Shown one piece after another: positions 49,801-58,723 of a DNA stretch of 64,000 nucleotides (the first letter of the stretch is position 1; every line of letters starts with the position of its first letter). The position numbers and the translations under genes are program-made. The stretch is from Butyricimonas synergistica DSM 23225 (GTDB lineage Bacteria > Bacteroidota > Bacteroidia > Bacteroidales > Marinifilaceae). The notes under the pieces were generated by a model. It worked only from the letters and a program-made list of their open reading frames with translations, ran no database searches and was not told the DNA's origin. The stretch covers positions 345,998 through 409,997 of the forward strand of contig NZ_KB903359.1 in assembly GCF_000379665.1 (NCBI RefSeq), given 5' to 3'.

Positions 49801-50453
49801 CCCGTCACCACGACTTCATCCATCTCGGTGACGTCATTTACCATCACGATAAGATAATCCGTTTTATTCTTTTCCAGTCGCACGTGTTGTGTTTTCATAC
49901 CCATGAATCTGGCTTCCAAGGTATCCACTCCCGTCACCAACTCCATGGTGAATATGCCGTCCCCGTTTGTGATCGTGCCGATCGTCGTGCCTTTCAGTAA
50001 GATCGTCACTCCCGGCAGCGGTTCGTTTTCCTCGTCGACCACTTTTCCTTTAATCATGAAAACCTTGGACTTTTCCTTTGGGGTTTCATAACGTTTGATC
50101 ACCACGATTCCGTCCTGAAAATCATACGTCAACCCTTCCTTTTCCAGAACCCGCTTCAACACGCTTTCCCAGTGTTCGCTTTGGGCAACCACGGAAACCG
50201 GTTTCGCGTCTTTCAGCAGCAGCGCGTTGTACAAGAAGTTCAAACCTGTTTTCTGTTTCATCACCTCCACGAATCTCTCCATCTTTACTTCCTTCAAATC
50301 CAAGGAAATCGTGTCGGGTACGGCAGAGATCGCCTCAGCCCGAAGTCCCACTTGACTACATATCATCCCCAAAGTGCATAAGGTCAACACTTTAAAGAAC
50401 CTTTTTTTATTCTTAAAAAAGTTCCTCATGTACCAATCTTCGTTTTTTTTCAT
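46869..50453 (-). CDS. SusC/RagA-family TonB-linked outer membrane protein with STN domain
   Basis: This TonB-dependent transporter has 1194 residues. After a signal peptide (about 15-42) an STN (secretin/TonB short N-terminal) domain spans about 48-115 (ISLDLKEVKMERFVEVMKQKTGLNFLYN). Then follow a carboxypeptidase-regulatory-like domain (about 132-218, VVDEENEPLPGVTILLKGTTIGT), the TonB box region (MDEVVVTGY), plug (VLKDASATAIYGVKAANGVIVITTKKGE) and barrel ending NVSF. The STN domain is the contact used to signal through FecR to an ECF sigma factor, and both genes lie directly upstream. An alternative start at 50429 would shorten the signal by eight residues. Confidence 0.96.
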   Translation of the reverse strand: MKKNEDWYMRNFFKNKKRFFKVLTLCTLGMICSQVGLRAEAISAVPDTISLDLKEVKMERFVEVMKQKTGLNFLYNALLLKDAKPVSVVAQSEHWESVLKRVLEKEGLTYDFQDGIVVIKRYETPKEKSKVFMIKGKVVDEENEPLPGVTILLKGTTIGTITNGDGIFTMELVTGVDTLEARFMGMKTQHVRLEKNKTDYLIVMVNDVTEMDEVVVTGYQVLKKSSMVGATSNVKAKDLILNGSQSLEQALQGKLPGVMVMNQSGLTGTRQKVRVRGTSTLIGNADPVWVVDGIIQEDPLPFNATELTNIGNEDMINEFVGGAISWLNPNDIDNITVLKDASATAIYGVKAANGVIVITTKKGERGRLAIGYSGNFSTGSKITYDKMNLMNSKQRVDFSREIYENGGLFTTQQVGYLHWALKYKLREISLEDFSREVKRLESMNTDWFDILFCNPFSHNHNVSLSGGSNRSTYRASFGFSDANNTAKGNSQRKYNGSLSISSSFWERVTASFSLSGAYIKTKGFLGTDPYAYASKTSRAIACYDEEGELSFYPLNTGGSEAFRYNYLFEKQHSGNENSTSSLNSSFNLRLTIMEGLVFSTLFGFNYTSVHGESYYSEQTNYITNLRRYEYHAIDPVTGIMRQDGSLPHGGMLTQSENRNMNYTWRNSLEYVRVLGKHGITLMIGQECRSTKIDGSTQTQYGYLPDWGKSFAAVPATENDEGQYANQYAVTSPKITDQTSNFLSFYATASYIYDNRYAFNASIRSDASNRFGQDKRTRYQPVWSVGLRWNMSREHWLDGQDLLNDVSLQVSYGYQGNAAENVGPDLITTIPSSGGIDEKTGKYVLNVKTLPAPGLTWEKTKTVNTGLDFSILHNKINLSFNYYYKRTVDMIVYKNVPYENGVTSMAINGGNMTNSGWDMAVSFVPVRTKDFVWSVGANFSKNYNKIKSTLEDKDDWKTAVSGSLNRKGYPVSGFWVFGFNGLNPENGAPDIDLSGVENEAAIRDVTQYMQYAGKLEPDFSTGINMNFRYRSLTLGTSFYLSLGAKKLLAPLYDEENFNLAVSEYNNLSKDMVKRWRKKGDEATTKIPSIPDMFKNEGIKPFGNDRYDYQLYPYEMYNYSSARVVNASYLRCNNISLSYNVPQKWIEQFAQSVSFSFVVSNPFQIVSKDYKGVDPEVAMGNQPLSKTYTFSLNVSF

Positions 50454-50526
50454 AGATTTGTCAATTAATTGTTATTTTGAGGTGGCGGACTACGAACCTG
50501 AGAAACTTGTTGCCCGTCATCTCATT

Positions 50527-51675
50527 TTATTTGAATAGTATCACGCAATTTCCATTTATCTGATACGCCAGATCGCCCGTGCGTGTCAGTGCATCCAAAA
50601 AGACATTTATATTATCGTACCGCTTCAGGTTTCCCGTGAAAGGAATGTCCTGCAAAGCGGCTTGTCGGAAAAACACGGATATGCCGTACCAGCGTTCCAA
50701 TGTTTTCATGATCTCTCCTAATCTTTTCTCCTTGAAAACATACAAACCGTCTTTCCATCCCACGTATTCTTCTACATCGACAGAGCGTTTCTCCACGATT
50801 CCCGATTTAGATGTTGTCACTTGCTCCCCGGGAGTGATCACGATAGGGTGACTTTTTTCCGTGGTGAAACTTACTTTTCCTTGTACTAGAGTTGTGTAGC
50901 ATACCGGGTCGGAACTATATGCGGTCACGCCAAATTCCGTCCCTAACACGCAGACATCTCCAAAAGAAGTATTCACTATAAAAGTCCGATTCTCTTTTGT
51001 CACCTCGAAATAAGCTTCCCCTTCCAGGAATACTTCTCGTCGTTCTCCCACGAAAGCAATCGGGTACCGCAATTTTGTCCCGGCATTCAGCCACACCCGG
51101 GTTCCGTCTGCTAAGGTGATAAAACATTCCCCGCCCACGGGAACTTTTAATTCATTATATACCAATTCCTGCGTTTGTTCCTTTTGCTCGTATGAAAGAC
51201 TGCCTTCCCGGTAAGCGATGTTCACGCCATTCTTTTCTTGGATATCCAGTGTATCTTTGTCAATCTCTATCACTTGTCCGTTAGCTAGTATTAGCTCTGC
51301 TTTTTTTATTCCGGCAGGGATAATCCGGGAGGCAACCGGGGGAATAACTTCTTTTTTCCTTGTATTTTCTATCCCGATCATAATCCCTAATGCGATCATC
51401 AACACGGCTGCTGTGCTTGCCATCCAGCGAGCGAATACAAGCGTCCGACGCCGACACCCGACACTGCGTTGAAATCGCTTGAAACCTCTTTTGCCCGAAT
51501 AGTTCGAATATTTGTCAAATTGTTCTTTCAGAAAAGCGGGTTTTTCCAATTCCCGGTAAATCTCTTTGAGATGTTTTTCTTCCAGCCACTGTTCCAACTC
51601 CTGCCTCTCATCACTATTGTCTTTTAGTAATGAGTCTTTTATAATAGAAGCGTCCTCGTGAATATTCTCTTTCAT
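50527..51675 (-). CDS. FecR-family anti-sigma factor
   Basis: This inner-membrane sigma regulator has 382 residues from the ATG at 51675 (MKENIHEDASIIK); a start 13 codons upstream is possible. The cytoplasmic N-terminus (about 1-85) should hold the sigma factor. A transmembrane helix follows (about 90-110, WMASTAAVLMIALGIMIGI). The periplasmic FecR domain contains VPVGGECFITLADGTRVWLNAGTKLRYP, VFLEGEAYFEV and FIVNTSFGDVCVLGTEFGVTAY. The C-terminal domain (FKEKRLGEIMKTLERWYGISV) is the STN-interacting type. It lies between the sigma and susC genes. Confidence 0.95.
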   Translation of the reverse strand: MKENIHEDASIIKDSLLKDNSDERQELEQWLEEKHLKEIYRELEKPAFLKEQFDKYSNYSGKRGFKRFQRSVGCRRRTLVFARWMASTAAVLMIALGIMIGIENTRKKEVIPPVASRIIPAGIKKAELILANGQVIEIDKDTLDIQEKNGVNIAYREGSLSYEQKEQTQELVYNELKVPVGGECFITLADGTRVWLNAGTKLRYPIAFVGERREVFLEGEAYFEVTKENRTFIVNTSFGDVCVLGTEFGVTAYSSDPVCYTTLVQGKVSFTTEKSHPIVITPGEQVTTSKSGIVEKRSVDVEEYVGWKDGLYVFKEKRLGEIMKTLERWYGISVFFRQAALQDIPFTGNLKRYDNINVFLDALTRTGDLAYQINGNCVILFK

Positions 51676-51754
51676 GACGGTCTGATCGTTTTGATTTTGT
51701 ATTACTATACACAACTCCCGGATTCAGATGACAAGAAAGCCCGATTTTTTTCAA

Positions 51755-52306
51755 TTAGATCAGAAATAAATAAATAGAGTCTTGCAATTTGGAGCGTAAA
51801 TTTTTGAATCCCCGGCTTTTATGGGTTTTTACCGTGTTCACGCTGATATTTAATTTTTCGGCAATCTCTTCCCATGAATATCCCTCGATACTCATTAAAA
51901 TCACTTTTCTCTGTTCCGGGGGCAATGCTTCGATATGGACGTACAATTGCCGGATGACTTCTTCCCGCACCGTTATGGCGTAAACATCGTCCGCCATCGA
52001 TTCGCTTTCTGCGCCAAGGGCACTTAATATGGAATCGTGAATTTTATTATTCCGGACAAAAATCAGCGTGTTGTTGTAGCAAGCCCGGTATAAATAATTC
52101 GTCAACTCCCGCATGGAAGTAAATGTTTTCGTTGACTTCCAAATGGCAATAAATACTTCTTGTACGATGTCTTCTGCATGATCCGATTCTTTCAGGATTC
52201 GATTCACGTACACGCACAGTGCGGCATAATAATAATCGTAAAGGTTCGCCCAAGCCTTTTCTTTTTTATCATTGATTCCCGATAAAATTAAATTTTCGTC
52301 TATCAT
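51755..52306 (-). CDS. ECF-subfamily RNA polymerase sigma factor
   Basis: The protein has 183 residues from the ATG at 52306 (MIDENLILSGINDKKEKAWANLY); longer in-frame starts add an unrelated hydrophobic stretch. Region 2 includes DHAEDIVQEVFIAIWKS and the -10 recognition helix after it. Region 4 has LPPEQRKVILMSIEGYSWEEIAEKLNISVNTVKTHKSRGFKNLR, a normal helix-turn-helix. It directs transcription of the susCD operon when FecR releases it. It is the first gene of the five-gene operon. About 155-230 bases upstream stands the palindromic 11-bp repeat array. Confidence 0.95.
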   Translation of the reverse strand: MIDENLILSGINDKKEKAWANLYDYYYAALCVYVNRILKESDHAEDIVQEVFIAIWKSTKTFTSMRELTNYLYRACYNNTLIFVRNNKIHDSILSALGAESESMADDVYAITVREEVIRQLYVHIEALPPEQRKVILMSIEGYSWEEIAEKLNISVNTVKTHKSRGFKNLRSKLQDSIYLFLI

Positions 52307-52454
52307 TCCGATTATTATAGTGTTGCACGCGAGTACATCGTGAACAACAAACTTATAAAAAAAAATTAAATTATAACATGGCTTTGGTTTCAAATCTGTT
52401 ATGAATTCGGGTAAGACAAGCATTTTCTTTTGTCGTTATCCGTGTTTTACGGCG

Positions 52455-52531
52455 GTTAACTATTGATTAACTATTGATCATGTATTGACTATCTATTGGT
52501 TAATCAATACATGATTAATACATGAGCAATA
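52455..52531. repeat. 11-bp tandem repeat array with orientation switch and 17-bp hairpin
   Basis: In steps of 11: GTTAACTATTG, ATTAACTATTG, ATCATGTATTG, ACTATCTATTG, then GTTAATCAATA, CATGATTAATA, CATGAGCAATA. The first four units carry ATTG at their end and the next three carry AATA or CAATA, its reverse complement type. As a result 52472-52488 pairs with 52504-52520 over 17 bp with a single G-T wobble. The 15-base spacer is the fourth unit plus four flanking bases. Confidence 0.8.
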
Positions 52532-52565
52532 CTTGACACGAGTAATACTGGGAGAGGATGTGGAT

Positions 52566-52602
52566 AAAAAAACGGACTGAAATAAAGATTCAGTCCGTTT
52601 TT
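52566..52602 (-). terminator. Intrinsic terminator after nqrF
   Basis: AAAAACGGACTGAA and TTCAGTCCGTTTTT pair perfectly around ATAAAGA. On the minus strand it lies 24 bases after the nqrF stop and ends in T5-6. Confidence 0.85.
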
Positions 52603-52626
52603 CTTTTATATGATGATAACTTCTGC

Positions 52627-53895
52627 TTATCCTCCGAAGTTATCGTACATTACGTTTTCATCGGGTACTCCCAAATCGTACAGCATTTTGGTTACAGCCG
52701 AGATCATCATTGGAGGACCGCAAAGATAGTATTCAATATCTTCGGGGTTTTCATGGTTCTTCAAGTAATTTTCGAAGATTACCTGGTGTACAAATCCCGG
52801 TTTATAAGCTACTCCTGCTTCATCTGCAACGGGATCGGGTCTGTCGAGAGCTAACGTCCAGTGGAAGTTGGGGTTCTCTTCTTGTATCTTGTTAAATTCG
52901 TCCACGTAAGGGGCTTCTTGCAGGGCACGGGCTCCGTACCAGAAACTTACTTTCCGATCCGTGTGCATCGTGTGGAATAAATTGAAGATATGTGAACGCA
53001 TCGGAGCCATACCGGCACCACCACCGATAAACATCATCTCGTTGTTCGTATCTCTCAGGAAAAACTCTCCATAAGGACCGGAAATGTTTACCTTATCTCC
53101 CGGCTTACGCGAGAAGATAAAAGAAGAGCAGATACCGGGGTTCACGTTGGCAAATCCTCCGATTGCTTTATCGAATGGGGGAGTTGCGATACGAATGTTC
53201 AGCATGATAATATTGCCTTCCGCGGGGGAGTTAGCCATGGAGTAAGCACGATAAGTAGGTTCCGGGTTATGCATTTTCAGATCGAACATCTTCATGCGTT
53301 CCCAGTCAGCCCTGTATTTTTCATCAATGTCCATATCTTTGAAATCCACGTCAAGGGCAGGTACGTCAATTTGGATATATCCACCTGATTTGAAATTCAA
53401 GTTTTCGCCTTCCGGCAATTTTACCACGAATTCTTTCAAGAAGGTAGAAATGTTTCTATTGGAAACCACTTCACATTCCCATTTTTTGATACCGAGAACG
53501 GATTCCGGTACTTTCATCTCGATGTTTTCCTTCACCTTCACCTGGCAAGCAAGGCGCCAGTTCTCGTGTTGTTGTTTGTAGGAGAAGAACCCGGTTTCCG
53601 TGGGGAGTATAGACCCAGCCCCAGATTCAACTTGGCAACGGCACATACCGCAAGATCCTTTTCCTCCACAAGCGGAGGGGAGGAATATTTTATTATTTCC
53701 GAGAGTGGCAAGAAGCGAGGCTCCCGGTTCGGTTACTAATTCTTTTTCGCCCTGGTTGATGCTCACCTTCACCTCTCCTTTGGGGGTCAGTTTAGCTTTC
53801 GCGAACAAGAGCATCCCCACGAGAACCAGTGTTACAAGAAGAAACACGATAATTCCCGATAGGATAATTGTTGTATCTATTAATAATAACATCAT
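52627..53895 (-). CDS. nqrF: Na+-translocating NADH:quinone reductase subunit F
   Basis: This is the NADH-input subunit of the Nqr pump. It has 422 residues: an N-terminal membrane helix (about 10-33), then a [2Fe-2S] ferredoxin domain with Cys76, Cys82, Cys85 and Cys117 (SACGGKGSCGMC, RLACQV). The FAD domain has RAYSMANSP, and the NADH-binding domain has FIGGGAGMAPMRSHIF and YYLCGPPMM. All cofactor ligands are present, so the subunit should be functional. It is the last gene of nqrABCDEF, 93 bases after nqrE, and is followed by a terminator. Confidence 0.97.
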   Translation of the reverse strand: MMLLLIDTTIILSGIIVFLLVTLVLVGMLLFAKAKLTPKGEVKVSINQGEKELVTEPGASLLATLGNNKIFLPSACGGKGSCGMCRCQVESGAGSILPTETGFFSYKQQHENWRLACQVKVKENIEMKVPESVLGIKKWECEVVSNRNISTFLKEFVVKLPEGENLNFKSGGYIQIDVPALDVDFKDMDIDEKYRADWERMKMFDLKMHNPEPTYRAYSMANSPAEGNIIMLNIRIATPPFDKAIGGFANVNPGICSSFIFSRKPGDKVNISGPYGEFFLRDTNNEMMFIGGGAGMAPMRSHIFNLFHTMHTDRKVSFWYGARALQEAPYVDEFNKIQEENPNFHWTLALDRPDPVADEAGVAYKPGFVHQVIFENYLKNHENPEDIEYYLCGPPMMISAVTKMLYDLGVPDENVMYDNFGG

Positions 53896-53988
53896 CTTAA
53901 TTTTAGATTTAATGATTACATGATTTCGTGATTTTAGATTCTGTGATTATAATCTCCGAATCGGCAATCCGTAAATCACTGAATTCTT

Positions 53989-54609
53989 TTACAGGTTGAT
54001 ACCCAAGAAACTCATGAATGAAATAGCCATCAATCCGGTCACGATAAAGGTAATACCGATACCTCTAAGCGGTGCGGGAATGTTAGAATATTTCAGTTTC
54101 TCACGTATAGCCGCGATACCCACGATAGCGAGTAACCAACCGATACCCGAACCTAAACCGAAAGCGGTAGCTTCCCCAATGTTAGCGTATCCTCTTTCTT
54201 GCATGAACAAAGAGGCTCCCATGATAGCACAATTTACGGCGATCAACGGAAGGAAGATTCCTAACTGGTTATAGAGTGCAGGGGCAAATTTCTCAACCAC
54301 CATTTCAACCAATTGCACGATGGCGGCAATGACTGCGATAAACATGATAAAGCTCAAGAAGCTCAAGTCGATGTTCGCGGCGCTTTCGCCCAGCAACCAG
54401 GTTAAGGCTCCAGCTTTTAGCACGAAATTATCCAAAAGATAGTTTACCGGGACAGTAATCAATAGCACGAATACAACGGCTATACCCAATCCGAATGAAG
54501 TTTTCACGGTCTTCGATACGGCGAGGTATGAACACATACCCAAGAAGTAAGCGAAGATCATGTTATCGATAAATACAGACCGGACAAATATATTTAATAG
54601 ATTTTCCAT
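53989..54609 (-). CDS. nqrE: Na+-translocating NADH:quinone reductase subunit E
   Basis: This integral membrane subunit has 206 residues and six hydrophobic helices. It opens with [29 protein letters not shown]; the Cys in GMCSYLA and the later Cys in [14 protein letters not shown] are ligands, with NqrD, of the intramembrane iron-sulfur centre. NqrE and NqrD are homologous to RnfA/RnfE. It lies 24 bases after nqrD. Confidence 0.96.
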   Translation of the reverse strand: MENLLNIFVRSVFIDNMIFAYFLGMCSYLAVSKTVKTSFGLGIAVVFVLLITVPVNYLLDNFVLKAGALTWLLGESAANIDLSFLSFIMFIAVIAAIVQLVEMVVEKFAPALYNQLGIFLPLIAVNCAIMGASLFMQERGYANIGEATAFGLGSGIGWLLAIVGIAAIREKLKYSNIPAPLRGIGITFIVTGLMAISFMSFLGINL

Positions 54610-54633
54610 ATCCTTATTTCAGTTTTTAGTTCA

Positions 54634-55278
54634 CTATTTCTGTTCTATCAAATCTTTGTTCTTTGCACGGTGAACCCAGATAATCAATCCGACCAGCATC
54701 AAAGCCATCGGGGGAAGGATCATCAAACCGTTGTTCTGGTATCCCCAATCATAGAATATTTGAGGTATTACCTTGAATCCGAACAATGTTCCGGAACCTA
54801 GTAATTCACGGAAGAATGCCACGATCACGAGAACCAGACCGTATCCCAGACCGTTGCCAATACCGTCGAGTAAAGAAGGCCACGGCTTGTTGGCTAGGGC
54901 GAAAGCCTCGATACGTCCCATGATAATACAGTTCGTGATAATCAATCCGACAAACACGGACAACTGCTTGCTCACTTCGTAAGCGTACGCTTTCAGTACT
55001 TGGTCTACGATGATTACCAGTGCGGCAACCACTACCAATTGCACGATGATACGGATCCGGGTAGGGATTGTATTTCTCAATAGCGAAAGAATCACGTTAG
55101 AGAATGCCGTTACTGCCGTTACCGAGAGTGCCATCACGATAGCAGGCTCTAATTTGGCTGTTACGGCAAGAGCAGAACATATACCCAATATCTGTACCAA
55201 AACCGGGTTGTCTTTGCTCAAGGGACCGAGTAATAATCCCCGGTTCTTTGCTGAAAATAATGTTTCTTTATCGCTCAT
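54634..55278 (-). CDS. nqrD: Na+-translocating NADH:quinone reductase subunit D
   Basis: This integral membrane subunit has 214 residues and six hydrophobic helices. The start [20 protein letters not shown] at 55278 overlaps the nqrC stop by one base (TAATG); an upstream in-frame start would read into nqrC. The conserved Cys residues are in [18 protein letters not shown] and [16 protein letters not shown], and form the membrane iron-sulfur site with those of NqrE. The C-terminus is a short lysine-rich tail. Confidence 0.96.
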   Translation of the reverse strand: MSDKETLFSAKNRGLLLGPLSKDNPVLVQILGICSALAVTAKLEPAIVMALSVTAVTAFSNVILSLLRNTIPTRIRIIVQLVVVAALVIIVDQVLKAYAYEVSKQLSVFVGLIITNCIIMGRIEAFALANKPWPSLLDGIGNGLGYGLVLVIVAFFRELLGSGTLFGFKVIPQIFYDWGYQNNGLMILPPMALMLVGLIIWVHRAKNKDLIEQK

Positions 55279-56054
55279 TACTGTATTTGTTTTAAGAATT
55301 GTTCGTAACATTTTAAATAATCAGCAATCATCGTTTCTACGCCTTTTGACGTGATCGTTCCTCCTGAGATGGCATCCACTTCATGAGCGCCTGTCGCGTT
55401 ACCGCCTTTTTTCACGGTAATTGATTTCAAGGTGGAATTATCGAAGATTGTTTTTCCGCTAAACGGTTTTTGGAATTTTGGTGTAGTTATTTCAGCTCCC
55501 AAACCGGGGGTTTCTCCCTTGTGGTCGAACAGCACGCCGTAAACGGTATTCTTGTCCTCGTTCAATGAAAGGTATCCCCAAATCGGTCCCCAAAGTCCAA
55601 CCCCATAAACGGGAAGAATGTATTTGACAGCTCCGTCGACGTCAGCCACGAACACGGGGAATTTGATCTCCGCGAGGGCTTTGGCGTCTTTTATTGATTC
55701 TGAAATCATACGTCCGTCTTTCAGTGCTTTTTGAAGTTCAGGACTATTTTTGATAGCTTTCTGAAGTTTCTTGCCTTCCGTCGGAATATCCACGTTGAAA
55801 GCGTCCCCTTCGATAGCTTCTCCTTTGTAATTCAGGATGAATTGTTTCTTGATAATTTTCTTGAACAATTCAGCCGATGTCTCGGGAGTGGAACTAATAT
55901 TCACGGAACTCAGGATATTCTGTCTTTTTTCGTTCTCTATATTCTCATCTTGAAGTGGTTTCAGTGAAAGAGATACCACGGCTAACAGAGCCGCAACCAC
56001 GACAACCAAAACGATGGAATAAATAAAGGTATATGTATTTCCTTGTTTGTTCAT
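55278..56054 (-). CDS. nqrC: Na+-translocating NADH:quinone reductase subunit C
   Basis: This subunit of 258 residues has one N-terminal membrane helix (about 10-32) and a periplasmic FMN-binding domain. The covalent FMN attachment motif near the C-terminus is SGGTIT, with Thr233 as the expected phosphothreonine link; the Vibrio motif is SGAT, so one position differs conservatively. Other family text: [38 protein letters not shown]. Its stop overlaps the nqrD start by one base. Covalent flavinylation requires an ApbE-type transferase, which is not in this window. Confidence 0.95.
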   Translation of the reverse strand: MNKQGNTYTFIYSIVLVVVVAALLAVVSLSLKPLQDENIENEKRQNILSSVNISSTPETSAELFKKIIKKQFILNYKGEAIEGDAFNVDIPTEGKKLQKAIKNSPELQKALKDGRMISESIKDAKALAEIKFPVFVADVDGAVKYILPVYGVGLWGPIWGYLSLNEDKNTVYGVLFDHKGETPGLGAEITTPKFQKPFSGKTIFDNSTLKSITVKKGGNATGAHEVDAISGGTITSKGVETMIADYLKCYEQFLKQIQ

Positions 56055-56122
56055 CTCTTTAAAGATTTAGTGATTTACGATTTATGATTTATGAATGTTT
56101 TGTAATCTGAAATCATGAAATC

Positions 56123-57277
56123 TTAAATCTGAAATTGTTTAGCTCTCTTAAGTCTGCGTTTGATATTTCCTTGAACCACGAACCAGTCGATAAGCGGGGC
56201 AAAGGTATTCATCAACAGAATAGCAAGCATCATACCTTCCGGGTAACCGGGGTTCAGTGTACGAATCAGGATTGCCATAACACCCAGGATAAATCCGTAT
56301 ATCCATTTTCCTCTTTCCGTTTGGGCTGAGGTTACGGGGTCAGTTGCCATAAATACGGCTCCGAAAGCAAAGCCTCCCATGATCAGATGTGAGATCGGGG
56401 TAATGGATGCGTAGGGGTTCGTTTCTGGCAACGTGTAGGCAAGTAATAAAGCCATGCAGTATCCGCCGACGAACGTGGAAAGCATGATTTTCCAGCTACC
56501 GATTCCGGTCGCGATCAATAGAATGGCACCCAGTAAAATACAGAATGTTGAAGTTTCTCCGATAGATCCCGGTATCAATCCCCAGAACATGGAAGCCATG
56601 TCGTAGGTGGCAGGAATTCCTTGTGAGGCTTCTGCCAGCGGGGTTGCTTGTGAGAATCCGTCAGGCATTCCGGCAATCCAGACCTTATCTCCCGAAATCA
56701 TGGAAGGGTAGGAGAAGAAAAAGAATGCACGGGCTAATAAAGCCGGATTCCAAATATTCATACCGGTTCCCCCGAAGATTTCTTTACCGATAATCACGGC
56801 GAAGGCGGTAGATACTCCTACCATCCAAAGGGGTGCGTTAACCGGCATAACCATCGGGATCAATAATCCCGATACGAGGAACCCCTCGTTGATCTCGTGT
56901 CCCCTGATCTGGGCGGCGGCAAACTCTATTGCCAGACCTACCACGTAGGAAACGACGATCATGGGTAACACCCTCCAGAGCCCGTAGAAGAACATCTCGA
57001 TGTAGCCCGTGTCGGCTAATGTTCCTATAGCTTTGAAATGCTGGAATCCCACGTTAAAGATACCGAACAACAGGGCGGGTACTAATGCCAGCACCACGAT
57101 AATCATGGTTCTTTTCAGGTCGATAGCATCTCTGATATTACACCCAGAACTCGTCGTGCGATTGGGCACGAAAAGGAAAGACTCGAAACCTGTGAAAACG
57201 GAGTGAAGCTTTTGTAGCTTGCCGCCCTTTTCAAATTTGGGTTTCTGTTTGTCTAAATATTTGCGTAAGAAATTCAT
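56123..57277 (-). CDS. nqrB: Na+-translocating NADH:quinone reductase subunit B
   Basis: This is the main membrane subunit, of 384 residues and about nine or ten helices, which binds covalent FMN and riboflavin. The attachment motif appears as GFSQATPL with Thr212; the second position is Gln instead of the common Gly of S-G-A-T. The blocks TGMNIWNPALLARAFFFFSYP, PGSIGETSTFCILLGAILL and HLIMGGFAFGAVFMATDPVTSAQ are typical. It follows nqrA by 16 bases and precedes nqrC by 68 bases. Confidence 0.96.
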   Translation of the reverse strand: MNFLRKYLDKQKPKFEKGGKLQKLHSVFTGFESFLFVPNRTTSSGCNIRDAIDLKRTMIIVVLALVPALLFGIFNVGFQHFKAIGTLADTGYIEMFFYGLWRVLPMIVVSYVVGLAIEFAAAQIRGHEINEGFLVSGLLIPMVMPVNAPLWMVGVSTAFAVIIGKEIFGGTGMNIWNPALLARAFFFFSYPSMISGDKVWIAGMPDGFSQATPLAEASQGIPATYDMASMFWGLIPGSIGETSTFCILLGAILLIATGIGSWKIMLSTFVGGYCMALLLAYTLPETNPYASITPISHLIMGGFAFGAVFMATDPVTSAQTERGKWIYGFILGVMAILIRTLNPGYPEGMMLAILLMNTFAPLIDWFVVQGNIKRRLKRAKQFQI

Positions 57278-57293
57278 CTTTATAATTTATGAT

Positions 57294-58649
57294 TTAATTC
57301 AGTTCTCTAATCATTAACTCTATACCTTGTTCCACTATCTCCTGCACGGGTGTTTTGGAGGTACAAACGAATTCACACAAAGCCATGTCTTCCGGTGCAA
57401 TCTCGTACATTCCGAGCTGCTCCATTTTGTCCAGGTCTTCAGCCAATACCGCTTTCAGCAAGTACACGGGCAGAATATCCATGGGAAGCACTTTCTCGTA
57501 TTGTCCGGTAACCACGAAGGCTCTTTCTTCCCCGTGGTAGTTGGCGTCCAGCGCGTATTTCTTGTTCGGGCACAGGAATGACGGGAAGGTCTTTGAAATC
57601 GAGAATTTATTGAAGCCCGGCGTTGCCCAACCTAAAAATTCATAATTATCACCTTCCGGAATGACCGTTACCATATTGTTGTAATACCCGAGGAAATTGT
57701 CTTCGCTCACTTTATATCCCGTGAGCACGTTCCCGGATATGATACGCTGGTGTACTTGATTTTTCAAGTTGCCTTTCACGATGCATCCGATTTGGGCACC
57801 CATGATGGTCTTGAAATAAGCGGGTTTCTCAACCTCGGAACCGGCAACCGCGATTGTTTTCCGGGCATCGAACTTGCCGCTGGTGAATATTCGTCCGATA
57901 ATAGCAAGATCCATGGCGTTTACCACCCACACGATGTCTCCTTTGTTGATCGGGTTCAAGTGATGGATTTGGATACCCGCATTCCCTGCCGGATGTGGTC
58001 CGGAGAAATAGTTTATCTCCACGTTTTTCAGTTTCGTGAAGATAGAAGTGGAAGGGGTTCCAGCTCTTAAATTAAGGTTGACATTTTTCTCGCACAATTT
58101 TTTTAAGCAATCGATTCCGGCTTGAAGTGCGGAAAACTCATCTGCCAGGGTTACATCAAAATCCGGGGCAAGGGGTGCAGAATCAAATCCGGATACGAAT
58201 ATCGCTTTCGGCATATCTTCCGGATTAGCGATGATGTCGTACGGACGTTGCTTGATCATAGGCCAAACACCGCTGTCGAGAAGTTTCTCGATGATTTCTT
58301 TTCTTGAAAGTTGGTTCACGTCAGCGCTTCCGAAATCCTTGTATTGGATTTGATCATCCGCTTTGATAACAACTTCCAGTAATTTTCTTCTCTCACCTCT
58401 GTTTACAGCTTCAATAGTACCGCTGACAGGTGCCGTGAATTTCACTTCGGGTCTGTATTTATTAATAAATAATACATCGCCCGCTTTCACTTGATCGCCT
58501 ACCTTTACTGCAAGTCTTGGGGTAAGTAGACGGAAGTCTGTCGGTTTTAATGCATAGAGATTACATTTCTCCACGTTTCGCACCACGTTTTCCGCTTCTC
58601 CTTTTAACTTGATATCAAGGCCTTTTTTCAGTTTTATCACCTTGGACAT
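57294..58649 (-). CDS. nqrA: Na+-translocating NADH:quinone reductase subunit A
   Basis: This cytoplasmic subunit has 451 residues and binds quinone near the membrane interface. The N-terminal part MSKVIKLKKGLDIKLKGEAE and TPRLAVKVGDQVKAGDVLFINKYRPEVKFTAPVSGTIEAVNRGERRKLLEVVI is the biotinyl-lipoyl-like fold of NqrA/RnfC. The central SLBB-like and C-terminal regions are full length. It is the first gene of the operon. A TATATTTG -7 box lies 74 bases upstream (minus strand 58731-58724). Confidence 0.96.
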   Translation of the reverse strand: MSKVIKLKKGLDIKLKGEAENVVRNVEKCNLYALKPTDFRLLTPRLAVKVGDQVKAGDVLFINKYRPEVKFTAPVSGTIEAVNRGERRKLLEVVIKADDQIQYKDFGSADVNQLSRKEIIEKLLDSGVWPMIKQRPYDIIANPEDMPKAIFVSGFDSAPLAPDFDVTLADEFSALQAGIDCLKKLCEKNVNLNLRAGTPSTSIFTKLKNVEINYFSGPHPAGNAGIQIHHLNPINKGDIVWVVNAMDLAIIGRIFTSGKFDARKTIAVAGSEVEKPAYFKTIMGAQIGCIVKGNLKNQVHQRIISGNVLTGYKVSEDNFLGYYNNMVTVIPEGDNYEFLGWATPGFNKFSISKTFPSFLCPNKKYALDANYHGEERAFVVTGQYEKVLPMDILPVYLLKAVLAEDLDKMEQLGMYEIAPEDMALCEFVCTSKTPVQEIVEQGIELMIRELN

Positions 58650-58723
58650 TGTTTTATTATATTTTTGATATGTAGATAATTATTTCTATTTCACCCATAA
58701 ATATGGTGTTTTAAAAATACGTG

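Larger units (their letters stand above)
52307..52626. other. Gene-free region between nqrF and the sigma factor
   Basis: This 320-base stretch holds the sigma-factor upstream region on the minus strand, the 11-bp repeat array with a large hairpin (52455-52531) and the nqrF terminator (52566-52602). I see no gene and no convincing sigma-factor promoter pair. Confidence 0.6.

Noticed and set aside
52455-52531. Plasmid- or phage-type iteron origin of replication
   Set aside because: No replication initiator gene is nearby, the array is short and lies between ordinary chromosomal operons.
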